From Deroplatys truncata (lineage: Eukaryota; Arthropoda; Insecta; Mantodea; Mantidae), in NCBI GenBank assembly GCA_030765065.1, contig CM060990.1, positions 459,504,321 to 459,568,320 of the forward strand: 64,000 nt of DNA, written 5' to 3'. Both the position numbers and the translations under genes were made by a program. Below, piece by piece: positions 23,193 through 35,045 of this stretch. Every line of letters begins with the position of its first letter. Position 1 is the first letter of the stretch. Below the pieces are notes generated by a model, which did no database searches, was not told the DNA's origin, and saw only the letters and a list, made by a program, of their open reading frames with translations.

Positions 23193-24459
23193 ACACTAAT
23201 ATATTAAAAACATTTCTTGTTGTTTACACACGAAAGATGAATACATTATACCTGTGATCAGCCTAATGAAGCTTGCTTGCGAGTCGTAACAAACTTTAAC
23301 GTGTATGTCTATAGTTAAGGTGTAACTTAAAATTTGTGTGTTTTATAAGTTTAATATGCGGATACTAACGTCCGTGTATTATTCTGAAGCCTTTTTAATT
23401 GTTGCAAAATGTTTGTACCACATCTTAAGAATTCACCTTTCACAGCACTATTTACACACGTCTCCACTGAGAGTAACACGCCACGAACTGAATTGTTGTA
23501 GCGTCGTTTCTATATTTGAATCCAAACCTATAGCTAAACTAGGATTGGCTCCATGGATGACGTGTCCATCTACATAACCAATAACAGCAATGTTCTTCCA
23601 GCACCTTCAAATTTTCTTCGGTTGACTAAACTGTCACCCAGCTTTGTCGAGAGGAAAGCTTATTGTTAAAGTTAGCCGTAAGACCTTGAATTGTTCTTTG
23701 TACTTAGGTTTCTCTCTCTCAACATTGTGTTTTTGTGACAATCAAGTATCGTGTATCGCCCTCATGACTCACATGGGCTTACTTCTATGACATCTTAAAT
23801 TTATACAACAATGTAGCATTGCATATATATTACATTGTTAGTTACAATGCACTAACCATGCTAGGTCGGCTTTGTTAATTAAAATTTTATTAACACCTAA
23901 TACTAAATAAATATTTTATATACATATATATATATATCATATATCATAATTCCCATTACACTTCATAATTTTTTGTAAAATTAAATTTAAAGTACATTTA
24001 TCTTTAAGGAATGTTTCCCATATTAAATAAAACTATTAAAAGAAAGGAAATTATCTTTCACGTAGAATTTATTTCATGCAAGCCTAACCAAAATGAATAA
24101 CATTTCGAAATTCTCAAAATTTAACAATTGTTGGATCGGACATTATTCCGTATCCGGGTAGAAGGTATTACATTTTATGAAACTTACGGAATCGGTGTTT
24201 TTTATATGTACACTCTATTGTGTAGTGCGCTGAGTTCTTAAAGAACGCAGGAACTGTTAATTTATTCATAATATTGGACCGCTCAGCGATGGCTGACATC
24301 TTGTAAGGTGATAGTGCCAACGTGATAAAAAAAAAATGTGGCTAACGGAATGTCGTGAAGCAATGTAAAAGGTATCTAAAGTGAGGTGATACGGGCATAT
24401 TGTATAAGATTTGCGGAAATATCAAATCACGTAAACAGTGAGGAATAACATGACGTGCA
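22002..24459. other. No gene; (AT)n tract
   Basis: AT-rich DNA with an (AT)n microsatellite at about 23,161-23,191 and an AT run near 23,915-23,950. A tRNA A-box-like 'ctccggtagctcagggaggc' at about 23,068 lacks a matching B-box. No exon recognised. Confidence 0.4.
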
Positions 24460-24990
24460 ACGAATGTCAATTCAGATCCTCGACTTTTTTACTTTCTCTA
24501 TCACGCACACAGGTAGAGAAGGTATTGCATTCCACCCAAATATTGGATACCAAGATTTCAATGGAAATACATGTTTTGAAGCACCCTGAATCCAAAGAGG
24601 GCATTTTTAGAAAAAGGTCCGAGAGTGAACACCATAACTCAAAAACAAAATGTCGGATAAATACCAAACCTGGAATTTAGGTTAGTATCCTTGAAAGGTG
24701 CGACTCAAAGATTTTCAAGTAAATCCCCCACCCCAAACTACCCTTTACTTGGAACATTTTTAGATTTTTTTATTTTCTAAACCATGATTCTAACGATTTC
24801 GATTAAATTACTATATATTAAAGCTTTTTACATGACAAATAAAATATATATCTTGAATTTTTTGGAAATAACATGTGAACTCCTCTTTATTCGGAAGCAA
24901 TTTTGTATAATTTTTGTAACTGGTAAACGATAAGCGAGAGACGAAAACGCACTACACACAAAACAAAATGTGGATCTCTTTAAAACACAC
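24460..24990 (-). repeat. Dispersed repeat R, reverse copy
   Basis: The minus strand carries one 120-bp array unit (about 24,480-24,620) joined to the R body (24,640-24,990), the same order as at 19.5-20.0 kb but without the (CA)n tract. A matching phrase in + orientation is 'ccccaccccaaactaccctt'. Confidence 0.7.
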
Positions 24991-25967
24991 AATTTATTTC
25001 AAATAACTTTTTTGTGGCATCATCCGTTTGCGAAATATATGTTATTAATGGTTGGAGTTGTTCAATACTTTATCTTCTTTAAGTTCCGCCGATTTTCAGA
25101 CCTTAAAACGTTAAGAATAGCTGCATTAAAATGCATTCTCTGTATTAGTACCATTAAACAAATAAATTTACTTTGTAAGTCCGTGTTCTCCATCTTCATT
25201 GCGAAAGTGTTCCTGTATCCTCACCTTCTAAAAACAAAAAAATCATCCCTCGGCTACGCTTTGCCACTTAGGGCGCTAAATAAGTGGCAACCGCCAAGTT
25301 CGTTGTTTGTAACCCATTTCCCTTTCAGATGCTGGCACCACATATTACCTTCCGCTAATTTTTCACTGCAATGTTGGCAGCAGAATCACGACAGTAACGC
25401 CACCATGATTGCCTCGTTTGAGATGCGTGTTCCGCTAAAAATATGTTGCTTGTGAAAACTGAATAAAACTCGCAATATATTTCATAAATGCCCTGAAAAT
25501 GTTAAGCAATTGGCGCATTACGAATTAGTCTGTGCTTCTATGGCATTGAGAAAGGACAAGTCACTTCTTAAAGGCGTATATGACGTTCCGTAAGTTTCGT
25601 AACATTTCATAGCTGCTATCCAGATACGGAATAATGTCCGGTGGATCAATTAGAGGTACTAGTATTTCTTCATAAATGTGACAAAGCGTGCCCTCCTTTT
25701 CATACGAAAATTTGTAATCCTTAATCATGCACCCATTCCTAAGCCTAATTTCGCCAATCCCACCAACGCATTCCTGGCCTGCGTTCCCAGGGGGGCAATT
25801 TTAATTGACTTGCTAAGATTTCAACAGCTGGTATGATGTTAGTCTATGAAAAGAAAAAAAGATTTCCTTGTAGCTACAAAGACTTTAGGGTTTAAATTGT
25901 GCTAGTTACTAATCGCAATACTAAAGTCATAATTAATATTTACAATATCCTTGTTTGTGATTTACAG
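24991..25967. other. Presumed intron upstream of the FTP exon
   Basis: A 161-codon ORF at 24,970-25,455 has no recognisable domain and begins inside repeat R. The 3' end of this stretch is a good acceptor (pyrimidine-rich, 'gtttgtgatttacag') for the exon at 25,968. Confidence 0.45.
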
Positions 25968-26189
25968 ACTCATATCAGGAATTCACCGTATTCGTGATTC
26001 AACTGCTGTCCAAAAGCGAAGCCCTATACAAGCCATGTGATACCTTCAAGGGCCGCTTTCAAAATCCTAGAATTCTCTTCATCTGCAACAAGGGCCTTGG
26101 TCACCGTGGACGTTATGTGTATATCAGAGATGACCGTCGAGATGTGGACCGTTTTATTCTTTGTGAAGTTGAAGTCTTTGCTCACAGAG
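25968..26189 (+). CDS. Internal exon: fucolectin/FTP-type lectin domain, C-terminal half
   Basis: The 222-bp exon lies between a 'tttacag' acceptor and a 'gtaaga' donor, phase 1 at both ends, with 73 whole codons. The translation includes QEFTVFVIQLLS, then LYKPCDTFKG, FICNKGLGHRGRYVYIRDD and the ending LCEVEVFA. The GRYVxI...LCEVEVF pattern is the signature end of the fucolectin-tachylectin-4-pentraxin (F5/8C-like, sugar-binding) fold. The first half of the domain must be on an exon upstream, which I could not find. The next recognisable exon, at 33,717, is Sushi and is phase-compatible. FTP followed by CCP modules is known from the insect selectin-like protein furrowed (fw) and its relative CG9095, cell-surface adhesion proteins. 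Orthology is inferred; other FTP-CCP lectins are possible. Confidence 0.85.
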
Positions 26190-27700
26190 GTAAGATTAAG
26201 TGTTGCTAGTACCTATTGGATAACTAATTTTTAACACACATTGAAATATCTCTTAATAATATTGATAGCAAGGAAACTGTATGACAGTATTTGCCAAATA
26301 ATAATAATACTTTCAGCACAGCATATCATAGGCTTCTGGCAAAACCCACTAACTCCAACAAAGTTATTTGAAGCTGTGGAAAAATCAAAAAATTAGAACA
26401 TGTTAGTTTCTCTCTAGTAATACATTTTACAAATATGATACATTGTCAATAAGCACATTTATCAAATGTATGTGCACACTGGATTTTAATACAGTGTGTG
26501 CAAAACAACTGTTTTTCATTGGCAAGAATGTTTCTCTTATTAGGCCATTATTTTACGCTTTTCAGTGAAAAACCCATGTTGAAAAACTACAGAGACTTTA
26601 TTTAGATGCGTGGCCGGCCTAACGAAATTTTCTTGGCACTGGGAAGCATGATGTTTGCCGGTAGAGACAGATATTCATAATCCCTTAAATCCAAGCGCGT
26701 AGATTTCTCATGTAAATTATAATTACAATAACCAAATACCTACGTCTAGAAGCTGTTGGAAGTGAGGTCCTTGTGCCGTCAACTTCTCTCACAGCTTTTA
26801 AGAAAATGTGCATTAACACTTATTAATTCTTCATGGCCATGTAAATAAAACCATGCTTCAATGATTAAAAAATAAGTAAAAATAAACGCGTTTCTTAGAG
26901 CGACTATCAACATATCCAACACCCCATTGCAGAAATTATCTCTATTCACATTCTCGCATGGTTCTAATTCCTGAAGTACAGTTAATTTATGGGATTTTAG
27001 TCATAAAGTTTTAGTAGTATTCCCAGCCGAGATTTGCAAAATTTCTGATTCCTATACAACCTTTCTCAGAAATTTCTTTGGACATCGTTGTAACATCTTT
27101 ACGATATCACTACCTCTGTAAGAACATGGCGATTGCTTTAGGTTTTTATCAAGATTCCATTTCCCTAAATCCACTCACAAGTTTTATGAGGCATTTCTCT
27201 GTGAGGTGCACGAACAGCATGGAATCTGTTTATAAATCGACGGCTCACTTCTCTACAAGAGTTTATTGTCTGGTAGGAAACACACATGAAGATTCTGTGT
27301 ACTAAAGTATACGAAACGTTTGGCATTATAACAGCACTAACAGACTATATTTACACTGAAACACGTGGTCTCATAGTGTATCAACCTCTGTACAAAGGCT
27401 TAGTGTCAACTGGTTAACCGGCACACGGAGAGGAGATAAGTGGAGGGGGGACAGAACCGGTTAGAAACAGCGCAGTGCAGGGCAAGCAATTCGCCGTAAT
27501 ACGGCCACGCATCGAAACGAAAGTGTACAGTCATGAAAAGAACTGGCCGTTTATCTGAATCGTGATGGATGGCTTTTATGTAAGTTTTACAAGTTGTATC
27601 TGCCCCTCCATATACAGTTATACAAACCATGAATTTCTTCTGGAATAACTGCATTGTGGCACAACCTTCGCATTGTTTGTTTCTTCAATATGCTCATTGC

Positions 27701-28020
27701 AGATATCTAGAAAATTAAATTGAGTTTTATTTATGGACGCTCTTTAACTGCTGTGGTCCTTAGCGTCCCATTCTATATTGGGCGTGAAAGACCGGAAATG
27801 TTGCTCAGAGGCCTCTTTATCAGACTTGAGGTTCTTTTACGTGCCGTAAATCTATGACACGGGACCACCAGCTTTACTTCCCTTCCGAAGGAAGCCATGC
27901 TAATGATTTTTACGCCGAAAAAAATCCATTGCTCTCCGCCGGGGTTGAACCTACGACCTCGGGAACTAAGGGGCTAGCATGGTAACCACTACACCACGGA
28001 GAACGACAAGATATCTAGAA
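27701..28020 (-). mobile_element. Full-length tRNA-derived SINE (family S1) with 12-bp TSD
   Basis: The body at 27,713-28,008 is in minus orientation: the 3' tail 'gttttatttatggacgctct' comes first on the + strand and the tRNA-like head last ('ggttgaacctacgacctc', 'ggtaaccactacaccacgga'). A perfect duplication, agatatctagaa, flanks it (27,701-27,712 and 28,009-28,020). It lies in the intron of the FTP-Sushi gene, opposite to its transcription. Confidence 0.95.
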
Positions 28021-29474
28021 GGTGTGATACTGAAAGTTATAAGGAATTGCATACAAGGGATTTATAAATTTATTTTCGCCAAAAAACAAATGTAATAGAA
28101 TTCAGAGATCAGCTCATGGACCATGATCGATCGGATTAACCATGTTCTCCTGAAGGTTTGCCAGTGGCTCCAACGACATCTTAAGATGACACTTTTGCAC
28201 TGACGAAACGGCAGAATAAAATTGTTCATTGATAGGCCTACAAGCCTGGTGACTACTTCTATGGGATCAACGTCAGACCTAAGTTCCTAAATGTATTAAT
28301 AGTTTAGTGAGTGCCACAAATCAAATGCATTTACATATTCAATGTAATTTTTCTTTCTTGTCCACATTTACTGACTTCAAGAGGCTTATCTATCGTCTTG
28401 AGTAGGACCCGGAAAGGAAATAATTTATTTTCATTTCGCATTGCCTAAAGACGCTTATGCAGCGCTGGTTCAAAGTATCTCAACATTTCTGTCCATATCA
28501 ACCCCATAATTACTGTTTTGTTTCCTGAACATCAACACTATGCTTTTAATTTACTAAACATTCCGATTCTCTGTCATAAACGTTTTCCAAAATGATTCCG
28601 TTGTTGTAAATAGAATCCTCAGGAAGTCCACATTTTCTTTCTTAAATTTCGAGATCATCGTTTGTATTTCCTTGGAAGTAGGAAGTTCTTCCATTTATAA
28701 TTAAGGTAACTTGAGAAAACACCATCAGAACATGTTTGTCCATGACGCATAAGGAGTTCATTAAGCCAAAAGTGTCAACATTTTCATTATTTTATTTACT
28801 CTTGCTCTTTGGAGTATGATGATGAAAATTATATTTAACATCTAATATGTTTCGCTTCACTTAATGTTGTATTTTCCTTTTTAAAAGTATGCTGCTTCTG
28901 TCAAAATAACAGTGATCTGACAGAAAAAAAAATTGAAACCTTTTAACGCTGTGTCTTCTTTGTGATGCAACCCGATGTAAATATTTGAAAGCAAAGGAAG
29001 ACGACAAAGAGTACAAGGTGTTAGTGGTGTGAGAGCACAAACTTAAAGGGCAGCTTCTTAATACTAAACTGAAGCATTAGTTCCTCTTCCATTTTTCTCT
29101 CTAGCTAATTGTTTTATAAATAAAATATAAAATTTGGCGACCGTTTGATTGCCACTATGTCAATACCCCTTTATCTTTTACTACTGAAATTAGCATAGTT
29201 AGGTAGGGCTTAAAAAGATGAACCATTAAAGTCTGTACCGTTTACTGCTAAAATGAGTCGTTTAGCCACAAATTTATATTACATAATTGGTTTTTCGTGT
29301 GTCTGCTGAAATAAATTCGTGGGGTTACGCTTGGTAACTGCGCGACAGTGGGGTATGTTTAGAGAGGAAGGTCAGGCATTTTGACATAACTACCTACCTG
29401 CTCGCTACCTGCACCAAGTGCCAGGTCTGTCAGTGTTTCAGATGCGTTGAATACATAACAGATCATTCAGAGCT
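28021..29474. other. Intronic DNA, no feature recognised
   Basis: AT-rich, with no motif-bearing ORF and no repeat pair found by eye. Confidence 0.4.
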
Positions 29475-29984
29475 ATGACAGCGTTTTCAGATCAAGAGTA
29501 TTTGAATACGCTGCTTGCGTATGACAAAGCTGAGTGCAACGCGCGTGAAGCCCAACGCTTGTATAGGGATAAGTTTCCTAATAGGATAATTACAAATCCA
29601 GGACCATTTACTGCAGTAGCTCAGGGAGTACGAGAGTCGGGAAGTGTGATTCTGCACCCTGAAAACCGAGGTCCACAGCCCTCGAATGCGGTACTGCAGG
29701 AGGAGGAAACAATTTTGTATCTGATAGAAGAGGATCCAGGTGCTTATTCAAAGAGGCATCTAAGTGAAAATGATTATCCGCCTAGAGTAGCATTCTGCCA
29801 ATGGCTGAAAGAGCAGTGTCTGAGTAATGCTAATGTTTCGTCACAGGTGCTGGTGGCTGATGAAGCGTGTTTCACACGTAATGGTGTTTTGAATTTTCAC
29901 AACAATCATTCGTGGGCTTTTGAAAATCCGCATACTGTGTGACAAGGTCATTTCCAGCACCAGTTTTCGCTTATTTGAACTCGC

Positions 29985-30036
29985 GATCTCGGGATCAAGA
30001 GGAGTATGGTGCCCCTAGACCACGGAGAAAATTTTC
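29985..30036 (-). mobile_element. Truncated tRNA-like SINE head
   Basis: On the minus strand this reads 'ctccgtggtctaggggcacc' followed by a B-box-like 'cgcgagttca', the head of the S1 family, with no S1 body. It sits exactly at the junction between the interrupted DDE transposase and the hAT relic. Confidence 0.55.
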
Positions 30037-31420
30037 AGTGCAAGGTATGCCATGTAGAAATCAAGGGTACTAAACGTAAATGACTCAGACAGTACTGCAA
30101 CACTAAAAAGCATAAATCAAAGATTGTAACAAGAACGCAGAGTGAAGCACAAGTGGGCTCATGTTTAACTTCCCCCTCTCAGTCCTAGTTCTTCCAGGAC
30201 TTCTGTAAATTATGGTATGTGCAAATATACCGATGTACACAGTAGAAAATCCACATTTTAAACAGCTCATACAAAAGTACACAAAACGAGATCCTCCTTT
30301 CCAAACAACGTTACTTAAGCGCCAGTTACCACAATGTTTTAATGATGTTTTATCTCAAATAATAAAAAGAATGGGCGAGAATAAAATGTGGATTTCTATT
30401 GACGAAACCGAAGATGCTGTTGGTAGGCGTGTTACAAATGTCGTAGTGGGAACACCTTTGCCAGACAAACCCGGCGAAGCATTTTTGTAAACCTCGGAAG
30501 TTATTACAGAGGTGAACCATGTAACAATTGCAGACGTATTTCACAAAAGCATGAGTCTATTGTACCCAGGAGGAATAAATGCAGATAATGTACTCCTGTT
30601 CATCATCGATGCTGCAAGTTACATGATAAAAACAGGCAAGGAGCTTCAGAACACACGTCCTGACATGCTTCATTTAACCTGTCTGGCGCAGGGGCTCCAC
30701 CGTATAGTCGAGACAATTCGCAGCAGTTATAGTGATGTAGATAGTTTCATAGCAAACGTAAAAATGATACTTTTGAAAGCACCAAGGAATAAACGGAAAT
30801 TTAAAGAAATGGCACCTAACATTCCTTTAGCCCCTTAACCTGTTACAACTCGATGGGAAACCTGGCTAAATGCTGCTGAATATTATGCAGATCATTACAA
30901 GATAGTTACCAAAATTCTTTGTGCTTTGGACAACGACCATAGTTCTGCCTTACGATCCGCGCGGTCCTTCATTTCAAACACATTACACGAAGATTTGCTG
31001 TTCATTAAAAACAATTTTCTAGACCTGTCCAAAACCATAGTACTTTTAGAAATGTCAGGTAATAAAATGCCTGATGTCATAAGGCTCGTAGAAAAACTAG
31101 CTCAAAAGATTGATAAATCAGCTGCGGGAGTTGTTATACATAAAGTAAACCAGAAAATTTAAACCGTGCATGAGAAAAATCAAGGTCATTTGAAGATGGT
31201 AAATATTACAAATAATTTAGAAGAGCATCATGAAATAGCGCGCACAACGCAATATCATCTGCAACAATATATGTTTGCTCCTGTGACATCATGTGATGTG
31301 GAGAGAAGTTTTTCAAATACAAACATTGCTTAAATAACAGAAGGAGAAGCTTCATATTCGAAAAGTTTAAAATGTATGTTGTTATACATTGTAATAAGTT
31401 GGAAAATTGAATAGATATTG
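30030..31420 (+). pseudogene. hAT-family transposase (CGGBP1-like), nested
   Basis: Consecutive frames on the + strand read as one hAT protein. A C2H2/BED-like finger comes first (FQCKVCHVEIKG ... KKHKSK, about 30,035-30,120). Then 30,212-30,490 carries WISIDET; 30,512-30,838 carries MLHLTCLAQGLHR; 30,840-31,160 carries TTRWETWLNAAEYYADHY; and 31,255-31,330 ends with the dimerisation signature TSCDVERSFS. Stops and frameshifts separate the pieces. The layout matches the CGGBP1-like hAT proteins common in arthropod genomes. It interrupts the DDE transposon, so it is the younger of the pair. I could not define its inverted repeats or 8-bp duplication. Confidence 0.85.
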
Positions 31421-32130
31421 AACATGTAGATATATAGTTTTGTGCTGCATAAGTTAAGTTTGTCAACATTTTTGTAAAATGTTAATCTTGTTATACCCCC
31501 CAGTTCTACACAATGACTCTCAACGGTTACATAATTTATATATTGTATTACAACAGTTTGTGCGTTTGTATACCCCTATGCCGGCAGGCCTTGTTTATTG
31601 CAGGAGTTAGCCCACGCTCCACTTGCTATGCTCACAGCCTGCACACATTGTAAACCAGGCCCTAAAAGACCTAGCTCTGTACATTACCCACAAGATGGAC
31701 TGGAACAGCTTATAAGCAGTTTCTTACAAAAATACTGCCCACTCATTTGGAGGATGCACGTCTTCAAACAAGGCAAAATATGTGGTTTATGCATGACGGG
31801 GCGCCCTCTCACATCAGTACAGTTGTTCGACCACATTTAAAACGCACGTTTCCTGATCGCGGGATAGGACGATTTAGACCAGTACCTTGGTCTGTAAAAT
31901 TCTCGGATACCTATTAATCCTTTGGATTTTTATTTCTGGGGACATTTGAAGAGCAAGCTGTACCATGATGAGGTTGCTACCGTTGATGATCTTTTTGAAG
32001 CAGCCCTAGACATTTGGCAGAACGCAGAAGCTCTAGCAAGGACAGGACAAAATTTTTTTTAAAAGATGTGATGCTTGCATAGATTATAACGCCGCACATT
32101 TTGTGCATATTCTCTAAATAAAAATACCAT

Positions 32131-33716
32131 AATGCTCATGTTGCACAGCAGTTCTTCGTAATAAATTTATTAAAACTTAAGGATGTTTTCTTTGTTTTAA
32201 TATTAACGTTACACCCCCATATGTTACTTACAACTCGCATTTGAGTATTATTTATTTCTGATCTTGAAACTAAATGCTATTCTTGCGCATAGATCGTTTC
32301 ACGTAACCCGCTCGCGCACGTATTACCTCAGCTTTCGGGAACACTAAAAGGTAAGGGAAAAGGTACGTATCATGGAGGGGCCCCCTTCGGGAACACTGCA
32401 CGGATAGTGTGAAAGAAAGTCACCCCTCCCCTTCCCTTCTTACCTGCAGTAGCTTACAAGATGAGAACAGACACGTGGCCAATCGTGTCGCAGACTAGTC
32501 TTACTAGTAAACAGTCGTAGGTGTGAACGCATGTATGGTAACGGAAGCAACATTAGTAAACAAAGCATTCTCTCTTTAGTGCTACTCTGTTGCCATGTTG
32601 TGCAGATTATGTAATTTTTTCTAAAGTCCCCTTGTTTACCCAGTTTATGATTATTGTGTTTCACTATTTACTTTACCGCTTATTACCGCAATTACACATA
32701 CAACACACACACAAACGCACATGGGGGGACTCGAACCCACGACCCTCAGCTTGGCGTAGCGCCGAAGCTACACGCTCCAGCGACGAGAGCCGGCAGTATT
32801 CGATAATGTTCATTTATCTCGTTTACCTTTCATGTTAGCTGCATTTTTATGTGGGCATTTTTATTCGTCATATTTGAATCTATCAGCACGCGAAATGTGT
32901 GCACTCATACCCCTAACACCCTGTATAACCACAAAGAAAGTTTTGATCTTCCTTCTCCCTGTATCGGTGAGATGAAATCAATATTCAAAGATTTTGCTGA
33001 CCCAGAACTAAATGTCTTCGCGGTGGAACAAAAAAAAAAAAACTCTAACAAATTACTGCATAATGCAATTTGGACCTGCCTTACGAAAATATATTTATTG
33101 GGATGGACACAACACATTTTGGGGTTTATCATTTAACAGTAGAAACCTGTTAAATGCCAAGTAATGAAGTTGCTGGAAATGAAAAGTGCTTTTAATTGTA
33201 TTTCTGCGATGAAAACCTTCGACCAAATAAGAATCAGCAAAGCAGATAAGGTGTTAGAAGAAATTAATATTTTAACTTATTTTTATTAGTCCTAATCCGC
33301 TAAAACAATAAATTGTAACATTACTCAAGCAAGAAACAAACAAACACTCGGAGACATAAGAATTTGATCGAGGTACCTTATGAATTACAGGCAGATGCAT
33401 TAACTGTTCACCTACCAAAGGAAATGTGAAGTTTGCATTAATGCGCATGCGTATCTTGACATTCTATTACCAGTCAAAATATAGAGAAGTTTAGGAATAT
33501 TATGTGTATAGGATTCTCTCAAAGTAGATCTAAGTGTCAGCATTATTGTTTGTTTTTTTCACATAGTGCACATATAGCGGATTTGAAAAATAAAATTATC
33601 GTAATTCACTGATGATGTTATACTGCCCAGCAATATGTTTTTGACACACTTAATCTGAGCTAAGAAATATTTTGCTTAGACATTTTCTATATTAATAATC
33701 TTAATTTTCTGCCTAG
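32131..33716. other. Intronic DNA with one tRNA-like piece
   Basis: At 32,719-32,790 the minus strand has a B-box 'gtgggttcgagtcccccc' and a weak A-box, but the would-be acceptor stem does not pair, so it is a SINE head or tRNA pseudogene. The rest is AT-rich without recognised features, ending in the acceptor 'ttttctgcctag'. Confidence 0.5.
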
Positions 33717-33884
33717 ATGAGAACATATGTGGTGAACCAGAAGAGCCGGTGGCAGGGCACGTTACTGTCGGTTTGGATGCTACAGCTATTTATACCTGTG
33801 ATCCTGGGTATCGCCTATTATCTGAGCCAAATCGAACATGTGAAAGAGATGGCCATTGGACTGGACATGCTCCACAATGTGAAG
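33717..33884 (+). CDS. Internal exon: one Sushi/CCP module
   Basis: The 168-bp exon has acceptor 'ttctgcctag' and donor 'gtagaa', phase 1 at both ends, the classic symmetric layout of CCP exons. The 56-residue module shows all hallmarks: CGEP near the start, YTCDPGYRLL in the middle, C before a GHWTG tryptophan block, and PQC at the end, giving the four cysteines in register. Joined to the exon at 25,968-26,189 the frame continues and the split codon becomes Asp. The protein should be an extracellular, probably membrane-bound, lectin/CCP adhesion molecule of the furrowed/CG9095 type. Later CCP and membrane exons are not seen and may lie beyond the window. Confidence 0.92.
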
Positions 33885-34920
33885 GTAGAAATCATATGTA
33901 CTTATAGAATTCATTATAATGTTAAGTTTTTTTATTACATCCAGCTACAATCGAAAACATTCCAAAATCCGTTGTAAAATTATATACACCAGTTTCGTAT
34001 CTTATTTAGAAATTCAAGAATAACAGATTGAGGGCCAGTTTCACCAACAGCGATAATTTTGTCGTCTTATTTTGGTTTATGTAATCCCAGTTATACGTGT
34101 TTATCGCTGGAACATAGAAGCACGTTTCATCCTGAGTTTGGAAACCCAGGTAAAGAAGTCGTAGCTTTGGTTTATGTGTGTTATACGAGCCAGCAATTTC
34201 TCATACACAATAGGCGAGAATCGCTCTCCGCTGGTGCCTTTTCCTGTGCATGTCCAAGATCAAAACTGCGTTTGATTGAGGCACAGACAGACGTATTCTG
34301 CTTATGAAGCTCTGCCGTTTGCAAACCACTGTGCACTCGTTAGAATAAAATATGTTTCGGTCTAAAATTGAAGCCTATGACATGCGAATGATTGATACGC
34401 TTAATTGCACGGTCACACAGATGCTTCATGACGACGATATAAATATCCAGGCTGTAGGAAGGAAGGAAGAGAGGAGGTGTAACCCGAAAGCTCGCTTATA
34501 TTTTATTGCGCCATAAAATGTGTCTAGAATGAAACAATATACAAACATTTGTGGCTTGTAAAGAGCTGTGGAACATGTACCAGGAGTGACAATAGACGAT
34601 GCTGTGGAGAAATAGAGGTTAAGTGTGTTGACACAAAAAATGATAATTATTAATCCTGCAGTGCACAAATCATTAATTTATTTCTGAAATTTCAATTCCT
34701 TAACTGTTTACACATTGGATAGGAATTCCAATTCTTGCTCCTTTTGTTTTAAAATAGAGTAAAATATTTTTAGTTTAATTTTTATAGGCCCCTATAATTT
34801 TTATAGTCATATCGGGAGCATTGATGCGAGAAACACTCATTGACTGTAGGTTATTTAAGTTTAGGTTTTAATAATTTCTATCTTGAAACTTTCTTACATT
34901 CACACCTATATGCATACCTC
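33885..34920. other. Presumed intron, no feature recognised
   Basis: No second Sushi-like pattern in any frame by eye. Short ORFs lack motifs. Confidence 0.4.
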
Positions 34921-34924
34921 CAGG

Positions 34925-35045
34925 CTCTGAGGAGGTTAGGGAGAAATTCAAATAAAACAAAGTGCCCCTACCTCCGCCGGGATTCGAACCTGTGATCTCC
35001 AGACTGTGAAGCCAAAATGCTGATCACCCGACCACAGAGACAGCG
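34925..35045 (-). mobile_element. tRNA-headed SINE piece
   Basis: The minus strand has a tRNA-like head (35,045 downwards) ending in the B-box 'caggttcgaatcccggcgga'. It is followed by a short body 'gtaggggcactttgttttat' that differs from S1. Confidence 0.65.

Larger units (their letters stand above)
29475..32130 (+). pseudogene. DUF4817-type DDE transposase, interrupted by a hAT
   Basis: The N-terminal segment 29,475-29,975 encodes the DUF4817 helix-turn-helix (LLAYDKAECNAREAQRLYRD, then FPNR) and the first catalytic block (VADEACFTRNG). A stop at 29,940 lies inside the otherwise continuing frame. Homology stops near 29,975 and resumes at about 31,680, where + frames give FMHDGAPSHIS (second Asp) and NPLDFYFWGHLKS (third acidic block), to about 32,060. 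The gap of ~1.7 kb is filled by a hAT relic. The family moves by DDE cut-and-paste. The relatively clean frames suggest a younger insertion than the mariner at 2.9 kb. It lies in the FTP-Sushi intron, same strand. Confidence 0.88.
26190..33716 (+). other. 7.5-kb intron between FTP and Sushi exons
   Basis: The intron is inferred from a matching donor and acceptor and equal phase (1). It contains an S1 SINE (27.7 kb), a nested DDE/hAT transposon pair (29.4-32.1 kb), tRNA-like pieces and AT-rich DNA. No further exon was recognised inside. Confidence 0.75.

Noticed and set aside
24970..25455. 161-codon + strand ORF
   Set aside because: Starts inside repeat R, lacks any domain and has composition like the AT-rich background.
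32719..32790. tRNA gene candidate (minus strand, with B-box)
   Set aside because: Acceptor stem does not pair and the A-box is weak; same judgement for heads at 34.97, 37.65 and 61.1 kb, which are SINE parts or tRNA pseudogenes.
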